64,000 nt of DNA, taken from assembly GCA_002270565.1 (NCBI GenBank), contig NQMI01000007.1, positions 434,001 to 498,000 on the forward strand, read 5' to 3'. The position numbers were made by a program, and so were the translations under genes. Positions 1-12,000 of this stretch are shown here, piece by piece (position 1 is the stretch's first letter; every line of letters begins with the position of its first letter). This stretch comes from Stenocarpella maydis. Taxonomy: Eukaryota > Ascomycota > Sordariomycetes > Diaporthales > Diaporthaceae. A model generated the notes under the pieces. It saw nothing but the letters and a program-made list of their open reading frames with translations. It was not told the DNA's origin and did no database searches.

Positions 1-3000
1 CAGAACTAGGTACAGAGCTGCGGCCAGGCAGTCTGCGAGAATGATGATTCCCCGTCGACCTCCCAAACCACGAAAACCCTTTATATTTAACCTGAGATAA
101 CATAACAAAAAAACAATACATGCCTGATTAATATTATACCAATGTGTCCAGAATTACACTAATTCTAAAAGCATGAAAATTTAAAATAGAACTGAATTGA
201 GGGTTATGATAGGTGGATTAACGCAAGGGTTGTGAGGTCATGATCCTGGTATTATGTGGCCCCCAGGACGGGTGATTTTTTTTATCGCTGACTGCCAGGC
301 TGGTTACAGGTGGGCCGACTCCTTTCCAGACCCGTTCGTTCATCTCGCCGTCTAGGGCTTCTCGACGGCCCAGGCGAGCCTATTGGCCTGTGGGGTCAGG
401 ATCACGAAGGCCTCTAGGAGAGGGTGCCATTTTGTAAGCCGTGGCTCAGGTGCCTCTTCTGTATCTTCCTCTCGGGCAGAATCCTGGCCCCGAGAGTCCG
501 TGGGAAGAAGGGCTGGGTTCGGCAGCGAGCATGCGATGTCTGTACGGCAACTTGGACGTCGCTATATCCCACTCGGCGGACCAAATCGTCGGATGGCAGT
601 GGTTTCGGGCTGTGGCCATGTTCCAGCATACATTGGCAGAGTGACATGAACGTTGGCACAGACATCCACCTCAAAGCCCGCCATGGCGCCTCGCCGCAGA
701 TATCAAAGCGTCCACTCGAGCCCAGACGCAGTACTCCAGAAACCGAGCGCTTGCGGTCCCGCCGAGTGGACAAAGAAAAAAGATCTTTTTATTATTTCGA
801 GTAACAGACGCGACTGACGGAGGTTACCGGCGGGGCATAGCTGAAACTTTTATTACATATGGGATGCCGAGTTGCATGCGGTAAAAGGCCCGAGATCTAT
901 AGTGCAGATATATGAAGCCCTGACATCTCCTATGGCGGATGCAGTGTGAAGTTCTGGGGGGAAAAGGGGGAGGGGGGGCCAGGGCGTTAGGCGTTCAATC
1001 GACTGCCGCGCAACGGGCCTCGCGGGAAGCACATGGTGCATGATGAACATACCAGCATACCCAGACCCTGATCGAGGTCGACTGACTTCCGTAACCCGGG
1101 GAATGCACGGGACGGGTCTCCTGATCGGCAAGTTCCTCACTGTCCGTTTCAGTGTGGAGATGAACCAGTCCTCTGTAGAAAGCTATTACTCGGGGACAAT
1201 TTCGTGGTCATCGACCGCATCCTGCCGTGCTGTGTGCCTGGCCGAGGGGGGTCCTGACGTGGATTTCTGGTACTAAAGCCTGCTACAACTTCAAATATCT
1301 ATAGTATCGGCAACGGGCTGCGGGCCTGTGGTCTAGCCCGGCCTGCCTGTCCCACTTCCAAGGTTCGGAGCATTTGGCTTCTGCCGATCGCGGGAACAGT
1401 GGGGCCAGGCAGGACACCGTGGGCACGTTCAGCATCACGATTGCAGCACTAATAAGCAGCCACTGGCCGTGCGCAGATCTCTTACCTTCAGCGATGATCA
1501 AGTCATGATAAGCCCAGTCTGGAGCACTGATTGGGCGTCTTGCTCAAGCCAGGCAGGCCCATAGGCTGGCAGGGCTTTTGAACCCTCCACGGCGTGGTAT
1601 CCTGTGGGCGTGCCGGCGTATTTCCCAACAGGTCAAGAGTCTGGCAAGTGTAGTATAAGTCTTGCCAGGCGATGTGCACCCATTGGCGATAGATCAGCCA
1701 CATTTGGAGCCAGTGGTGTTCTGCGAGATCCATGGACCAGGGTTTAAAACGGAAAGACGATCTGTCCATCGCGTTGATCTTTAGCTCCACGGGCACCAAA
1801 TGACCCCAGCAAGCTGTCACGCGAACCAGATATTCCCGTCAGCCACGGGCGATTGTGGCAGCCGAAGCGACACAACGTCGTGCTCTCAGATCATGTCAGG
1901 GTTATGAGCTGTTTCCCCGAACAGACGCTCCTTGGGGGAGGTGAAACCTGGATGGGAGAAATTCTAGCCTGGGACCCTTGCTGTGATGAACATCAGAATA
2001 GAATTCGAGATGCTGATCGTTTAGGAGCCCTCGCGCTCACCTCAATATGCCAGAGGTGACTATTGCGAAGGGGAGGGGTTCAAATGGGTTTGATTGGACT
2101 GATATTGGCTTGAAACAGCATCCCGTCACCAAGCTCGAATGAAGAGGTTCATTCGAACCAGCCTAACCCTCCCCCTCCCTTGCGATGTGCGTTAGTTAGC
2201 ATCTGCAGGCGAGGTCGGACTCGACGGACTCGATTGGTTGGCCATGACCGCCACGCGGATGACGGCCAATATCTCTGCGAGAACTTTGATCAAATTACGG
2301 CCCTCCAGGCCCTGGCGCATAGTTCGCCTGGGTACTCCCTCCACTCTTGTTAGTCAGTCTTTGGTCACGGGGCCTCTCCAGATGCTGGAGTCCAATGGAC
2401 GATTGACAAAGTTCAGCCAGCGACTTGAGCAAGTGCATGAATCGACTTCTTCCAAAATCGTCGAGTGTGGAGTGAGGTACACGAGGTTTTCTTCCCCACA
2501 CAGCGCTCGGCCTGGGGCTAAGGGCCCGCCATAGTCCAACGGCCGCGGCTTGGCGGGAAAGCTAGACCGTAGCCGGCCGAAGGGTAATGACATGCCAGAC
2601 AAAGTTGCGGTCTCGGCTAACGCCTGGCATTGGTTCGGAGCAGCACCCGAGGTCATATCGTGCTGTTGAGGGCGGGCTCAGTAGACGGCGGGTGACGGTA
2701 AAAGATGTCCGCAGACACAAATGGGCCCAGCACACACCAATGCTCTAGATACTATGTAGTGTGATGAACGCTCGGGTAAAACCTGTACTGCAGCCAGGGC
2801 GTGGCATAGCATGCAATGCAATGCACCTGGTACGTGGTTTCCCCACCGAAGCGTGCTGCAAGCCAGGCGCAACAAACGGCTGTTGGTGTTTGCGCGTGGC
2901 AGTCCCCACGAGTGCGTCGTCCTGTCGCTGCTCAGAGATGCGTCCTCGGGCTGGGGCACTGAGGAGGCACAGCCTATCAAAAACAGCCTCGTAAGCACCG

Positions 3001-4429
3001 TGGCCTCGCACCCGAGATGCGCCGTTGATGGCTTAGAGGGGCGTCGCTGGCTGGCTTGCTGGCTGGGTGGTTGATGGAGGGTGATTTGATCGGCCGGGGT
3101 CAGGGCTGTTTTGGCCTAGCTCTGCGTCGGGCCACCGTTACAGCGATCTTGCTCTTGCTCTCGCTCTTAGCCCTCGCCTGGCCTGCCTGGCAGGTATGAC
3201 ATAGTGGGCTAGAGGGAAGCCGCGCGGACCGTCTCGGAAAAGATTGGCGGCCGGGGCGATGCGACGTGTCTCTGGACGGAGATGTATCTCGAACTGGGCG
3301 TTCCTCGACGAGCAGTTACGTAGTGTGTGCAGAGGGGCGAGGGCAGTTGGCAACCCAGAATGTATCATGGCCGGCCTAGTAGGTTTGATGAGGTCGAGGC
3401 CGAGGGGGTCTGACGTCTGATCTCTGTGCTGCCGGGGAAGAAGGCCTGCGTCGTGGCTGGCCTGGCTGGGTGGCAATCGCCTGGATCCTGAGGGCGGGTT
3501 CCAGGGGTCCGGCCGGCGCGGTGGGATTGAGAGCGACGTCAGGCGTCATGGAAGGAACCTTGGTGGTTTTGCCGTGGGCGGGAGCTGGGCTGAGCCACCG
3601 CTGTACGATTTATTAACTGCCTAGGTTGGTAGTGATAAGGTTGGCCGTCGGTGTTATTTTCAGAATGCGGGTGGCTGAGAGGTTTGAGAGTAGGGAGGCC
3701 AAGCGGTGTTCCAATGTTGGGACTGTGAGCCGTTTCTTCCCTGTGCGGTGGCCCGTCTGGCCAGGCCGTCTGGCTGTCTGGTCAGGCTGTCTCTCTTGTC
3801 AGGCCAGGCTGCCGTGACGTGATGATGGATTGGCGTTGCCAGCTCTAGAGAAGCCGCACGTCCCTCGTGTTGATTTTTCTCAGCTTGCTTCTTGACTTGG
3901 TCGCTGCTGCTTTTCTTGTCGTTCTCGCTTGGCCTGGCCCCACTCTCCCACATCGCACTGCATGGCCGCCTTTGGATGCCCAGATCGGGAGCTGTTCCCT
4001 CGTGTGTTCAAGACCCAGGCCCAGGCCCAGGCCTCAGGCCCTGGGCAGTTGGGTGCCTGTGCCCCTGCTGCCCTTTGCCTTGCGGCCGTGCTGTTTCCCC
4101 GCGGCCCGGAAACCTTGAAGGCAGGCCAAGGAAACATACCACCATCACCTTATATGTCGCAGACTGTGGGCTATCTGTTAGATGCTGATGTCTGGAGGTT
4201 CCAGGGGTTACCTGGATGCCCGCCCGAGCACATGGACAGACAGGCTTAAGATTGGGTGTCTAGCTTTACGTACCGATCTGTTCAGGTCCCTGCGTAGAAT
4301 CTCGGTAGCTTCTCAATGCGCGCAGGAAAAAATACATAAAGTACTTCTGCTTGCCTCGAACCGAACACGTGCAATCTTCAATCAATGGATGCCCTGGATA
4401 TTGTGTATTGAACAGAAGAAGCAAAGTAC
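1..4429. other. gene-poor left flank
   Basis: No reading frame here has family motifs, a sustained codon bias or a splice pattern I can support. The first 300 bases are AT-rich, and the rest is mixed intergenic sequence with short overlapping open frames on both strands. The largest (about 126 aa near 424-804) overlaps equally long frames on the opposite strand and has no recognisable motif, so I left it out. A short CCCAGG-type repetition lies near 4014-4045. I see no tRNA or rRNA signature. Confidence 0.6.
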
Positions 4430-5640
4430 ATAGGCCAAGCGGTACCAAGGTACTCGGTACTTCCACCAAAAACTATCCACTAGTTCGTTGCTGGGTGCTT
4501 TAGGTACCTGGGTACCTATGTACGTACCTAGGTATGCAAAATCCACTTCAATGTTGGTCGGGTCGACATTGAGCTACTGCGCCCCACTTAAAAGCCCCTC
4601 CCACTGCCAGCGCTTGGTCCAAGCTTGAGACTGGGAAAAGGCCAGGGAGCTACGCACACCAGCAGACTACCTAGGTACCTACCTAGTTATACTCCGTACT
4701 CCGAGCACTAGAGCCAGCCACTGACACGGCACAAGGCTCCCCACTTTGAGCTACAAATTGATCATCGGTCCTGCTGCCGCTACTGCTGTTGCTTGCTGCT
4801 TGTACTTGAGGCTGGACGGCTAAGTAATCGGCTTTGGTTCTGTGTGCTCCATTTCATCATGTGACATGGCATTGGGAATGAATAGCCAGCCAGCCAGCCA
4901 GCCAGCCAGACAGCCAGACAGCATGGCATGGCATGGCGTGCGCTAGCGGTGACCAAGCTGTGGTGTGGTGTGTGGTCTTGATGGTGACTGGACGACATTA
5001 ATAAAGCACATGGCTTTTCTGCGCTCTACTTTCTTGTACCTGCGACTGTAACTGTGCCTGTAACTACTGGTCCTGGTCCTGGTCCTGGTCCTGTTGATTT
5101 TCCTGTTTCCCCCCCTCCCGTTTCTGCTCTCGGTTGACTGACTCCAACAAGAATGACAAAGTAGATACTTGATACTTGATTTCAATCGCATTCCCTCCCC
5201 TGCCCAGGGTCCTTACCTGGCTTTCAAGGACCACCCCCCTTTCACCAACCCAATCCCTCCAATCCATTCCAGCCTTTCCCAGCACTCCCGTCAGGGGTTT
5301 TCTGCGTTACCTGGTCTGGGCTGGGCTTCTGCGCCTCTCTTCTTCTTCTGCGATCGGCAACCTGCGACCTTCGACTCATTAGCACCAAGCAAGCAGCAGC
5401 AGCAGCAGCACCCACCACGTCAACCAAGCATTTCCCAGGTAACCTAATGTTACATATCTACACAGTAATAGCACTTTCGTCACTCGCACCCGTCTCTCTC
5501 TGTGGCGTCTGCCGACAGGAAACAAGAGGAGTCCTCCAACACTCTACCGTAGACTGGCAGCATTGACCAGTAGCACGGCATCAGGCCTCCTCCTCATCCT
5601 CCCTCACTTTTGCACAATCAGCCATGAGGGAGCAGAGCAC
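4430..5640. repeat. palindrome-rich and microsatellite intergenic stretch
   Basis: This segment has many interlaced GGTACC and CCTAGG-type palindromes (about 4440-4460, 4501-4536 and 4668-4686). It also has a (GCCA)n microsatellite at about 4884-4920 followed by GGCAT repeats to about 4938, a perfect four-fold TGGTCC hexamer repeat at 5068-5091, and a CAG-type run at about 5394-5412. No coding frame is supported. The TACCTAGGTA palindrome recurs elsewhere in the window (see findings). Confidence 0.7.
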
Positions 5641-6221
5641 CGTACCTAGGTAAAAAAAGAAACGTGCCGCCGTGGTACCTGCATATTCAAGGTTCACAAG
5701 GCCGTATCCTGCGCATCACACGCCCTGCCAGCCTGCCAGGTCGAGCCTCCCTGGGCCCGTCCGCCACTCGCCACGCCAAGTCCTAGTCCCTTCAGCGCCT
5801 TGCCTCACCTCGGAGCGCATAATCCATTCCTCTTTCCAAACTTTCCTCTCTTCCCTCTTTCCCCCCTCTTCTTTCACACGTTTCTCTCTCACAAACATTA
5901 CTCTCACCCTCGTCTGCCCCGACACGCCCAGACTCACCTTTGCGCCCGATTACTCCAGCTGCCCCTCCAATTCTTGCGAAATAAACCCAATCCAACGCAC
6001 CTCTGCCGGGCCCTCCCTGCCGATGACCCAGATCTGCTGTTACCAGAGTATTCTCCGACCAGAATGACTTCGCTTCTGCCCTCCAGCACATCGCATCACC
6101 CAGCCCAGCACCCAGCGCAGCCCTTTGTTTTGTTCTAGCGCGCACACACGTGCCCACTCGTCAATCAATATCATAAGTCACCCATCTCGCCAGAGCGGGC
6201 GTCGGCCTGACCAGGGGAGCA
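5641..6221 (+). promoter_or_regulatory. probable promoter and long pyrimidine-rich 5' leader of the 6222 gene
   Basis: From about 5700 to 6200 the plus strand is markedly C/T-rich (for example 5825-5885), a composition typical of fungal core promoters and leaders upstream of a start codon. It runs directly into the ATG at 6222. A TACCTAGGTA palindrome lies at 5643-5652. The small open frames in it (for example 5672-6067) look like leader composition rather than genes. The transcription start cannot be placed from sequence alone. Confidence 0.45.
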
Positions 6222-8660
6222 ATGGCCCTCTGGCCCTTCCGTCGGCGGAGTCGCAGAAAAAGGCCCCGTAGTGGGAACCAGTCTGAGGGCGACGGCGCTT
6301 CAAGGGGCACGCCAGATGATCAGGCCCGTGCCCGCAGCAGGAGGAAAACCGAGCCTGTCAACCCCGGCGCCTCGGAACCCCTGCCAATCGCCCCGGCCCC
6401 AATCAAGAGACAGCCAAACAAGCTACACCGTCGAGAACGCACCTACAGCTTCGAGGAGGGGAGGGACGATGACTTGGTGGTCCACCGCCAGAGACCCAGT
6501 CGCACCACAGGGGCAAGGGTGTCCTCCCAGGGTCCAGTGGGCCCCCGCGTCCACTCTCGTTCAAAAGACACGGGTGCCCTCAACCCAGCAGACTCATCCG
6601 TCTTCAGCCCCGACAACCTCTCAACCATGCCCACCCTACACAACAAACGCAACGGCGAGCACCTGCCGCCCAAGAAGTCCAGCAAGCGGAGGAAGGCCGA
6701 CCATGCCCGCGAGCAGGAGATCAAGGCCATGGCTAGCTTCGAGCCAACACGTCCCGCAGCCGAGCCGTGGCAGGCAGGTCGGCCCATGAAGCGGGATAGC
6801 AGGCGCGTCAAGACTGGGCTTGGCCTTGGTCTTCGGCGGTCCTGGGAAAAGGAACACCCGACCTCCGACATCTCGTTGCCCTTGCCCGGGAGCATCCACT
6901 CCAGCCTGTCCTCTGATTCAGAGCAGGTCTCATTCAAGGTCTCGGCCTTGGAGGCTCTGGCACCTCGCCCAACCCTGAAGTACGCCGTCTACCCTCGCTA
7001 TGGCACGCCGCCCACCGCATCAGGCAACCACCTGTCGGTTAAGAAAAAGCTTTCCGACAAGGAGCCAATTCCCGAAGCGACGCTAAAGGCACACAAGCGG
7101 ATCGATGATCTCGCTGACGATCTCACTGCGAGCGACCTGAGGGAATTGATGGAGCGCGATGAGCGCAGGAGAGCAAGGAGACGTGAACGAGAACAGGAAA
7201 GGATGGAACGAAGGCTCGCCAGGAGGGCTGAGAAGGAACGGGCAGCCCAGAAGGAAGGGAGGCACTCACCGCCCAACATGGAACGAGGCGTGCTCGGTCG
7301 AGAGTCGGTCGGTCTGGGCATCGGCCCAGAGTCCGCAGTCGTGACATCTTCAAAGAAGAGGGAATCACCCAGTCCCACAGCCAAGCAGCTGGGGAAGCGT
7401 CCTGCCGCGGAGATGGAGGACGACCACGACGGCGACGATAGTGCTGGCAATAGCCCCCTGGACCACTTCCACAGGACTGACAGCATACCGCTGGATCGAG
7501 TTTCCGTCGCCGACGGCTCCGAGGAGCAGCCCGAGGGACCACGACCGGGACGGACCGAGAGCCCGAGGAAGAAGATCGCTTTGATGTCGAGGATATCAGG
7601 GTCGAGGTCTCCTCACCAATCTGAACAGGCGAAAACCGACGTGTCGGACTCCCTCAGGAAGGTCTCGGAAGGAAGTTCTGGTCCAGCGAGACCAAGGCGG
7701 TCATGGACCAACCTGTTCAGATGGGGTAGCAGGTCGAAGCGGAACTCTGGCCCTTCTTCATTCTCCAACACTTCCCGGGATTCGATGTCGGCGAACCATG
7801 TGCCAGCACCCCCTATCTCGGCAGCCTTGACACGGAAACTCAGCAGCAATGTCCCAAAGAGGACCATGTCTCGCTTCCGCGAGGACTTGCCAGAGCTGCC
7901 TGTGTCCCCACCGCACTCGCCCGACGCCGAGCCTCTGCCACCCGCAATAATCGAACAGGACTCCCCGGAGCTCGAAGCCAACCCTCGCCTTGAGGAGACA
8001 ATGCCAAAGCGGCGAGACACACCAATGTCGCCAGAAGGAGGTGCTGGTGGGAGTGTCGCGCCTAGTATACCCACGTCGCTTGACTTATCCCCCGAACCGC
8101 AGACGATGTCGCTAAACTCGGTGGACTCCGAGGGTGCGTGGTTTGGAAAGAGGATGACACCCCGCCGGTCTATTCCAACGCCAGTCTCGCCGCCGCCCCG
8201 TTTTGAGCGCCGCCGGTCGTCCTCGATCAGCTCCGACAGCTCCGGTGGCTCTTCCCACCACGATCCAGACCTACCGACCCAGGAGATTCGGGATGAAGCG
8301 GCGGCCTATATTGACGATGACGAGTCCCTTGATCGCTTTGCGGATCAACGAAACTCAGACTCCCATGTCACCAACGCCCGCCAATACGGACTTGATGATC
8401 CTCGCTGGGGCACTATCGGGGGCCAGCAACCGAAGGTGGTCGCCGGGACCTTCGTGAAGAGCCGTGAGGGATTACTGAACACCTTCTCTGACGCAGGCGA
8501 CGGCAGTGATTTGAGTGGCGATGATGACATGGAGATCAACTCGGAGGGTGAAAATGGCCTGAAGCGAGCAACAAGCATTACTCAACAAAAGGGACATGCT
8601 AAATTGCTCCAGATCTCGCCACGTAACTCTGAGGATGCGAGGAGAACCTCGGCCAGCTAA
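6222..8660 (+). CDS. conserved, largely disordered fungal protein of unknown function (812 aa)
   Basis: This is a single-exon gene. The start at 6222 is chosen because the very basic N-terminus (MALWPFRRRSRRKRPR) is typical of a Sordariomycete hypothetical family I recognise only loosely. The protein is dominated by Ser, Pro, Arg, Asp and Glu with many SP and RSPR-like sites, as expected for an intrinsically disordered, phosphorylated protein. An acidic/basic coiled-coil-like stretch falls at about residues 285-345 (RRARRREREQERMERRLARR and following). Several bipartite basic clusters would fit nuclear import. I see no catalytic motif, signal peptide or membrane segment. Reading-frame integrity over 2.4 kb supports a real gene. 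Its function is unknown; a nuclear or cell-cycle scaffold role is only a guess. Confidence 0.85.
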   Translation: MALWPFRRRSRRKRPRSGNQSEGDGASRGTPDDQARARSRRKTEPVNPGASEPLPIAPAPIKRQPNKLHRRERTYSFEEGRDDDLVVHRQRPSRTTGARVSSQGPVGPRVHSRSKDTGALNPADSSVFSPDNLSTMPTLHNKRNGEHLPPKKSSKRRKADHAREQEIKAMASFEPTRPAAEPWQAGRPMKRDSRRVKTGLGLGLRRSWEKEHPTSDISLPLPGSIHSSLSSDSEQVSFKVSALEALAPRPTLKYAVYPRYGTPPTASGNHLSVKKKLSDKEPIPEATLKAHKRIDDLADDLTASDLRELMERDERRRARRREREQERMERRLARRAEKERAAQKEGRHSPPNMERGVLGRESVGLGIGPESAVVTSSKKRESPSPTAKQLGKRPAAEMEDDHDGDDSAGNSPLDHFHRTDSIPLDRVSVADGSEEQPEGPRPGRTESPRKKIALMSRISGSRSPHQSEQAKTDVSDSLRKVSEGSSGPARPRRSWTNLFRWGSRSKRNSGPSSFSNTSRDSMSANHVPAPPISAALTRKLSSNVPKRTMSRFREDLPELPVSPPHSPDAEPLPPAIIEQDSPELEANPRLEETMPKRRDTPMSPEGGAGGSVAPSIPTSLDLSPEPQTMSLNSVDSEGAWFGKRMTPRRSIPTPVSPPPRFERRRSSSISSDSSGGSSHHDPDLPTQEIRDEAAAYIDDDESLDRFADQRNSDSHVTNARQYGLDDPRWGTIGGQQPKVVAGTFVKSREGLLNTFSDAGDGSDLSGDDDMEINSEGENGLKRATSITQQKGHAKLLQISPRNSEDARRTSAS

Positions 8661-10209
8661 TCTGCAGCAGAGCTAAGACATAGGAGAGACGAAGCACCGG
8701 GATGACGAAGGTCGACCTGCATACACGAAGATGCTTGCGACACTCATTTGAATTTCCATTGAAAAACTCTAAACGACCACAGTCTCGACGACATTTCCTT
8801 ACCACTGTCAGCACCGACCTCTATTCGCTCCTTCCAACTTTTCCTTACTTCTCATCTCGAACAATCAAACCCAGGAAAAAAAAAATTGAAAACGACAAAA
8901 ACATTGACATCTCGTGGATCGGTCGCTTCGTCATCTCGCAGTACCTCGTCTCTAGTCTCACCTATCGTCTCTCTGCCCTGGCGGCTCTGATCTTATGGCC
9001 ATCTCTTACCACTTCTCTTCTTATAACCCACCTCCTTCCAGTACAGGGTGGTGCGCCCCGGCAGGCTCTACGGTTTCCATTCTTACATTTTACTACTTCG
9101 CCATGACACTTTTTCTCACAGGATACCCTTGACGCGTTTTTGGTTTTGTTCCATTGGGGAATGAAAGGAAGAGCGGGCAAGACGGGGGCGTTTCGGAACA
9201 AAGCCTCTAGAGAGCGCGTTGAGCTTTTGTTATTGGCTTGTACATAGATTATCATCACAACGTCGATTGACGAAGGACTTGATATCCCATAACAAAATAC
9301 CCCTGGTCTTTGCAACCTAGTTGAATCTGGGCACTCGTTCCGAGCGTTACTGTACTGTATGCAGTACACAGTGGTGGAATCACCAGCATGTGTGTGAAGC
9401 AGTGATGGAGCTTTCCAGCACGGGGCCTCTCAAACGGGCGTTCAGTGATCAAGGGGTCGAGCCCTAGGTCTCTGACCGGTGTTGCCGTCCTGCGAAGGTC
9501 ACAGCGTCATGCATCTCGTAAGAGGACGCGATGTGCGACGCTGGAAGCAGGCGCATCCAGGCTCAAGACGGATGTCACCAGGCCACGTGCGACCCGGCTT
9601 CGTTTGTGACACTGCCGCCACACCACATGATGGCAGAACGGGGCACTGTTTTAATATTTCTTAAGTGGCGCGCCGTTGGGTTCCCGTGTGACCAGGTAGA
9701 GGAGGACCATGCATTGGCGTGCGTAGGCGAGCAGGAAATGTGTTTTATCAGCAGACGTATACGTGAGATACATAAGTGGCACACATCACATAGTTCCTCC
9801 CCCCCCCCCCTGTTGTGATAAATAGGGAACAGCTAACGGGTAACACATAGGTAGATGCAGTCTGATGTCTGATGATGCCCATCGACACCGATTGTTAAGC
9901 CGGTCGCCCTGCGCCGCGGCAGTCGGCAGTCGGGGGAGAAGCGGGAATCGCGTCATGCCGGGCTCTGCCTGGGAGCTCAGACACCAGCCGCAGGCCTTGA
10001 CAAATCAAGCGGGCTTACATCATTACTCAGGTACTGAGCCCTTTCCAGAAGGCCGCACTCAGCTGCTTAGCACGCAGCTCCAAGACGTTTACCCAGTCGG
10101 TCAGTGTGCTGTAATAATAGCGTGCTTGCGATACAAAAAGGGTCCAGCCGGCACCTCTGGTCAACCAAAGCCCACCCCTCCTCCGATCCCTCCCCGTCCG
10201 CGGTTACAA
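8661..10209. other. intergenic stretch between the 812-aa protein and thioredoxin
   Basis: It contains the 3' UTR of the upstream gene and the promoter of the thioredoxin gene. There is a run of A at about 8876-8886 and a C homopolymer at about 9799-9809. Short open frames on both strands lack motifs. I see no RNA gene. Confidence 0.5.
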
Positions 10210-11040
10210 ATGCCTGCGAAACAATTCTTGCGACCGCTCCTAAACATTGCGACACGCACTCTTGTCTCGTCCAGCACCATACCTCTGTCAACCTCTGCAC
10301 GAATCACTCTTGCGAGATCTTTCCACTCCACACTGCCCAAGATGACTGTCCACAACATTGAGACGTGAGTTGTCCCCTCGCGCGGCACGCATTTCGGCGT
10401 CCGGCAGCCTGCAGCTGCAGCTGCAGCTGCAATTACGCCCCTCAGCTTCCCGAGTGCGGTTTTTTCCCCCACGATGCTGACTGTCTGCCGTTCCGCTACA
10501 GCACCTCCCAGTTCAAGGAGACCATCGCTAAGCACCCCGTCGTCGTCATCGACTGGTTCGCGACGTGGTGCGGCCCCTGCAAGCTGATCGCTCCCCAGAT
10601 CGCCAAGTAAGCAAGAAAAAGAAGGCTCCTCTTTGTCCTCCGGCTGCGTTGTCCAGCACGAGAACCACCGCAGGTTGTGTCACACACTATGCGAGGCGGC
10701 GTCGCCCTCCCAGGCCACGCCGCGGAACGACAAAAGCAGCACACCATATATCATACACGAACACAAAGACGGGCGGCCAACGCTTACTGACAAAAACTCC
10801 CCTTCCAGGTGGTCCGAGTCCATGCCGTCGGTCTACTTCGCCAAGGTCGACGTCGACGCGCTGCCCGACCTGGCGCAGGAGTACAGCGTGCGCGCCATGC
10901 CCACCTTCCACGTCTTCAAGGATGGCGAGAAGGTCGACGAGTACGTCAGCGCCAACCCGCCCGCCCTGCTCAAGGTCATCGAGAAGTGGAAGCCTGCCGA
11001 GGAGGGCAGCGCGGCCGCCGAGGAGGCCAAGGCCGAGTAA
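10210..11040 (+). CDS. thioredoxin, with probable mitochondrial and cytosolic start sites
   Basis: A small disulfide reductase that donates electrons to ribonucleotide reductase, peroxiredoxins and similar targets. Three exons join in frame: 10210-10364, 10502-10606 and 10809-11040, giving 163 aa, with introns GTGAGT...ACAG and GTAAGC...CCAG. The thioredoxin fold carries the active site WCGPCK, the cis-Pro segment [11 protein letters not shown] and a normal C-terminal helix. The C-terminus has an acidic/alanine tail ([13 protein letters not shown]). Residues 1-44 are rich in Arg, Ser, Thr and Leu with almost no acidic residues and include FHSTLPK, a mitochondrial presequence signature. An in-frame ATG at 10342 (MTVHNIET) is the usual start of short cytosolic fungal thioredoxins. 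One gene may therefore make both forms by alternative starts. The fold call is firm; dual targeting is inferred. Confidence 0.95.
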
Positions 11041-12000
11041 GGGGGGTCCTGCTTTTATCCCGGCGCGCGCGCGCCAGACCTCGTACGGCCGCGCGGTTTC
11101 CTGAGCAGAAGAAGGCGGCGGCGGCGGCGGCGGTAGCAACGGGGGTTCACCTGTGGCCCTCGTGGGAAGCAGCTGGGACTCCCGGGGGGAAGCTTGAGAT
11201 AGAGCATCACACCCGTACGGACCCTGGGGAAAAGCCAATATTATACCATTCTGAAGCCTCATATGTCACCAATCACTGTAGCCTCTATCCATAATCACCA
11301 TTGACCCTCGGCGCGTGTAAAATGATCAGCCAGCCTTGCTGCGTGATTACGTGCCTGTGACGCGAGCCGCCAGCTGCCATGTTTTGTTTCTCCAATTCAA
11401 AGCTGTCATGGCGGGGTCAGCCAAGCCCCCAGTTCGAAGGCGGCGGGGTAGACCTGTGAGGGTTATACCCTCTGTTCTGGTCGTGTCCTCCAGGCATGGT
11501 AACAGGGAGCATGAACACTGGAACGGTGAGGCGACAGGCTGGTGTCAGTCATATTATTATAATCAATGCGAGGTGGAAAGACTAGCGCGAGGAGAGTCTC
11601 AACACTGACTATATTGACGGTTTCCTTCCGGAGAGGCCTGTGTGAGTTTATCATATCATAACAGACCGCATGTTTCCATCCAAGTTACTGCTGCAACAAG
11701 GTGTGTGTGCAAACTTACTAGATCAGCTGGCTATATCCTAGCTATCTACCAGAAGAACCATGATATCAATTCATACTTTGTCACTAGGATATCATGACTT
11801 GTAGCAGACTGCCCCGCAAGACTACTCTCTGCTCGACCATTGGGGCACTGCATACCAGAAAACAGTGGACTCATCATCATCTGAACGATCCCCTTCCCGC
11901 TGTACTAGACAGTCTGGTTCAACTCTTGCGTCCATCCAAACCCGTGCTTGAAGATTCGACGCACCCACTGGATTCTCACCCGGATAATGCCCAGCAATTC
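11041..12000. other. intergenic stretch downstream of thioredoxin
   Basis: This holds the 3' UTRs of two convergent genes, thioredoxin (plus) and the FAD monooxygenase (minus, ending at 12001). A (GCG)n microsatellite lies at about 11113-11133 just after the thioredoxin stop. No supported coding sequence or RNA gene is seen. Confidence 0.55.

Noticed and set aside
2130..2170. Possible tRNA-like element around GGTTCATTCGAACC
   Set aside because: This is just a small palindrome; no A box, acceptor stem or anticodon arm can be formed around it.
4884..4938. CRISPR-like array
   Set aside because: It is a simple tetranucleotide microsatellite without spacers, and the organism is a fungus.
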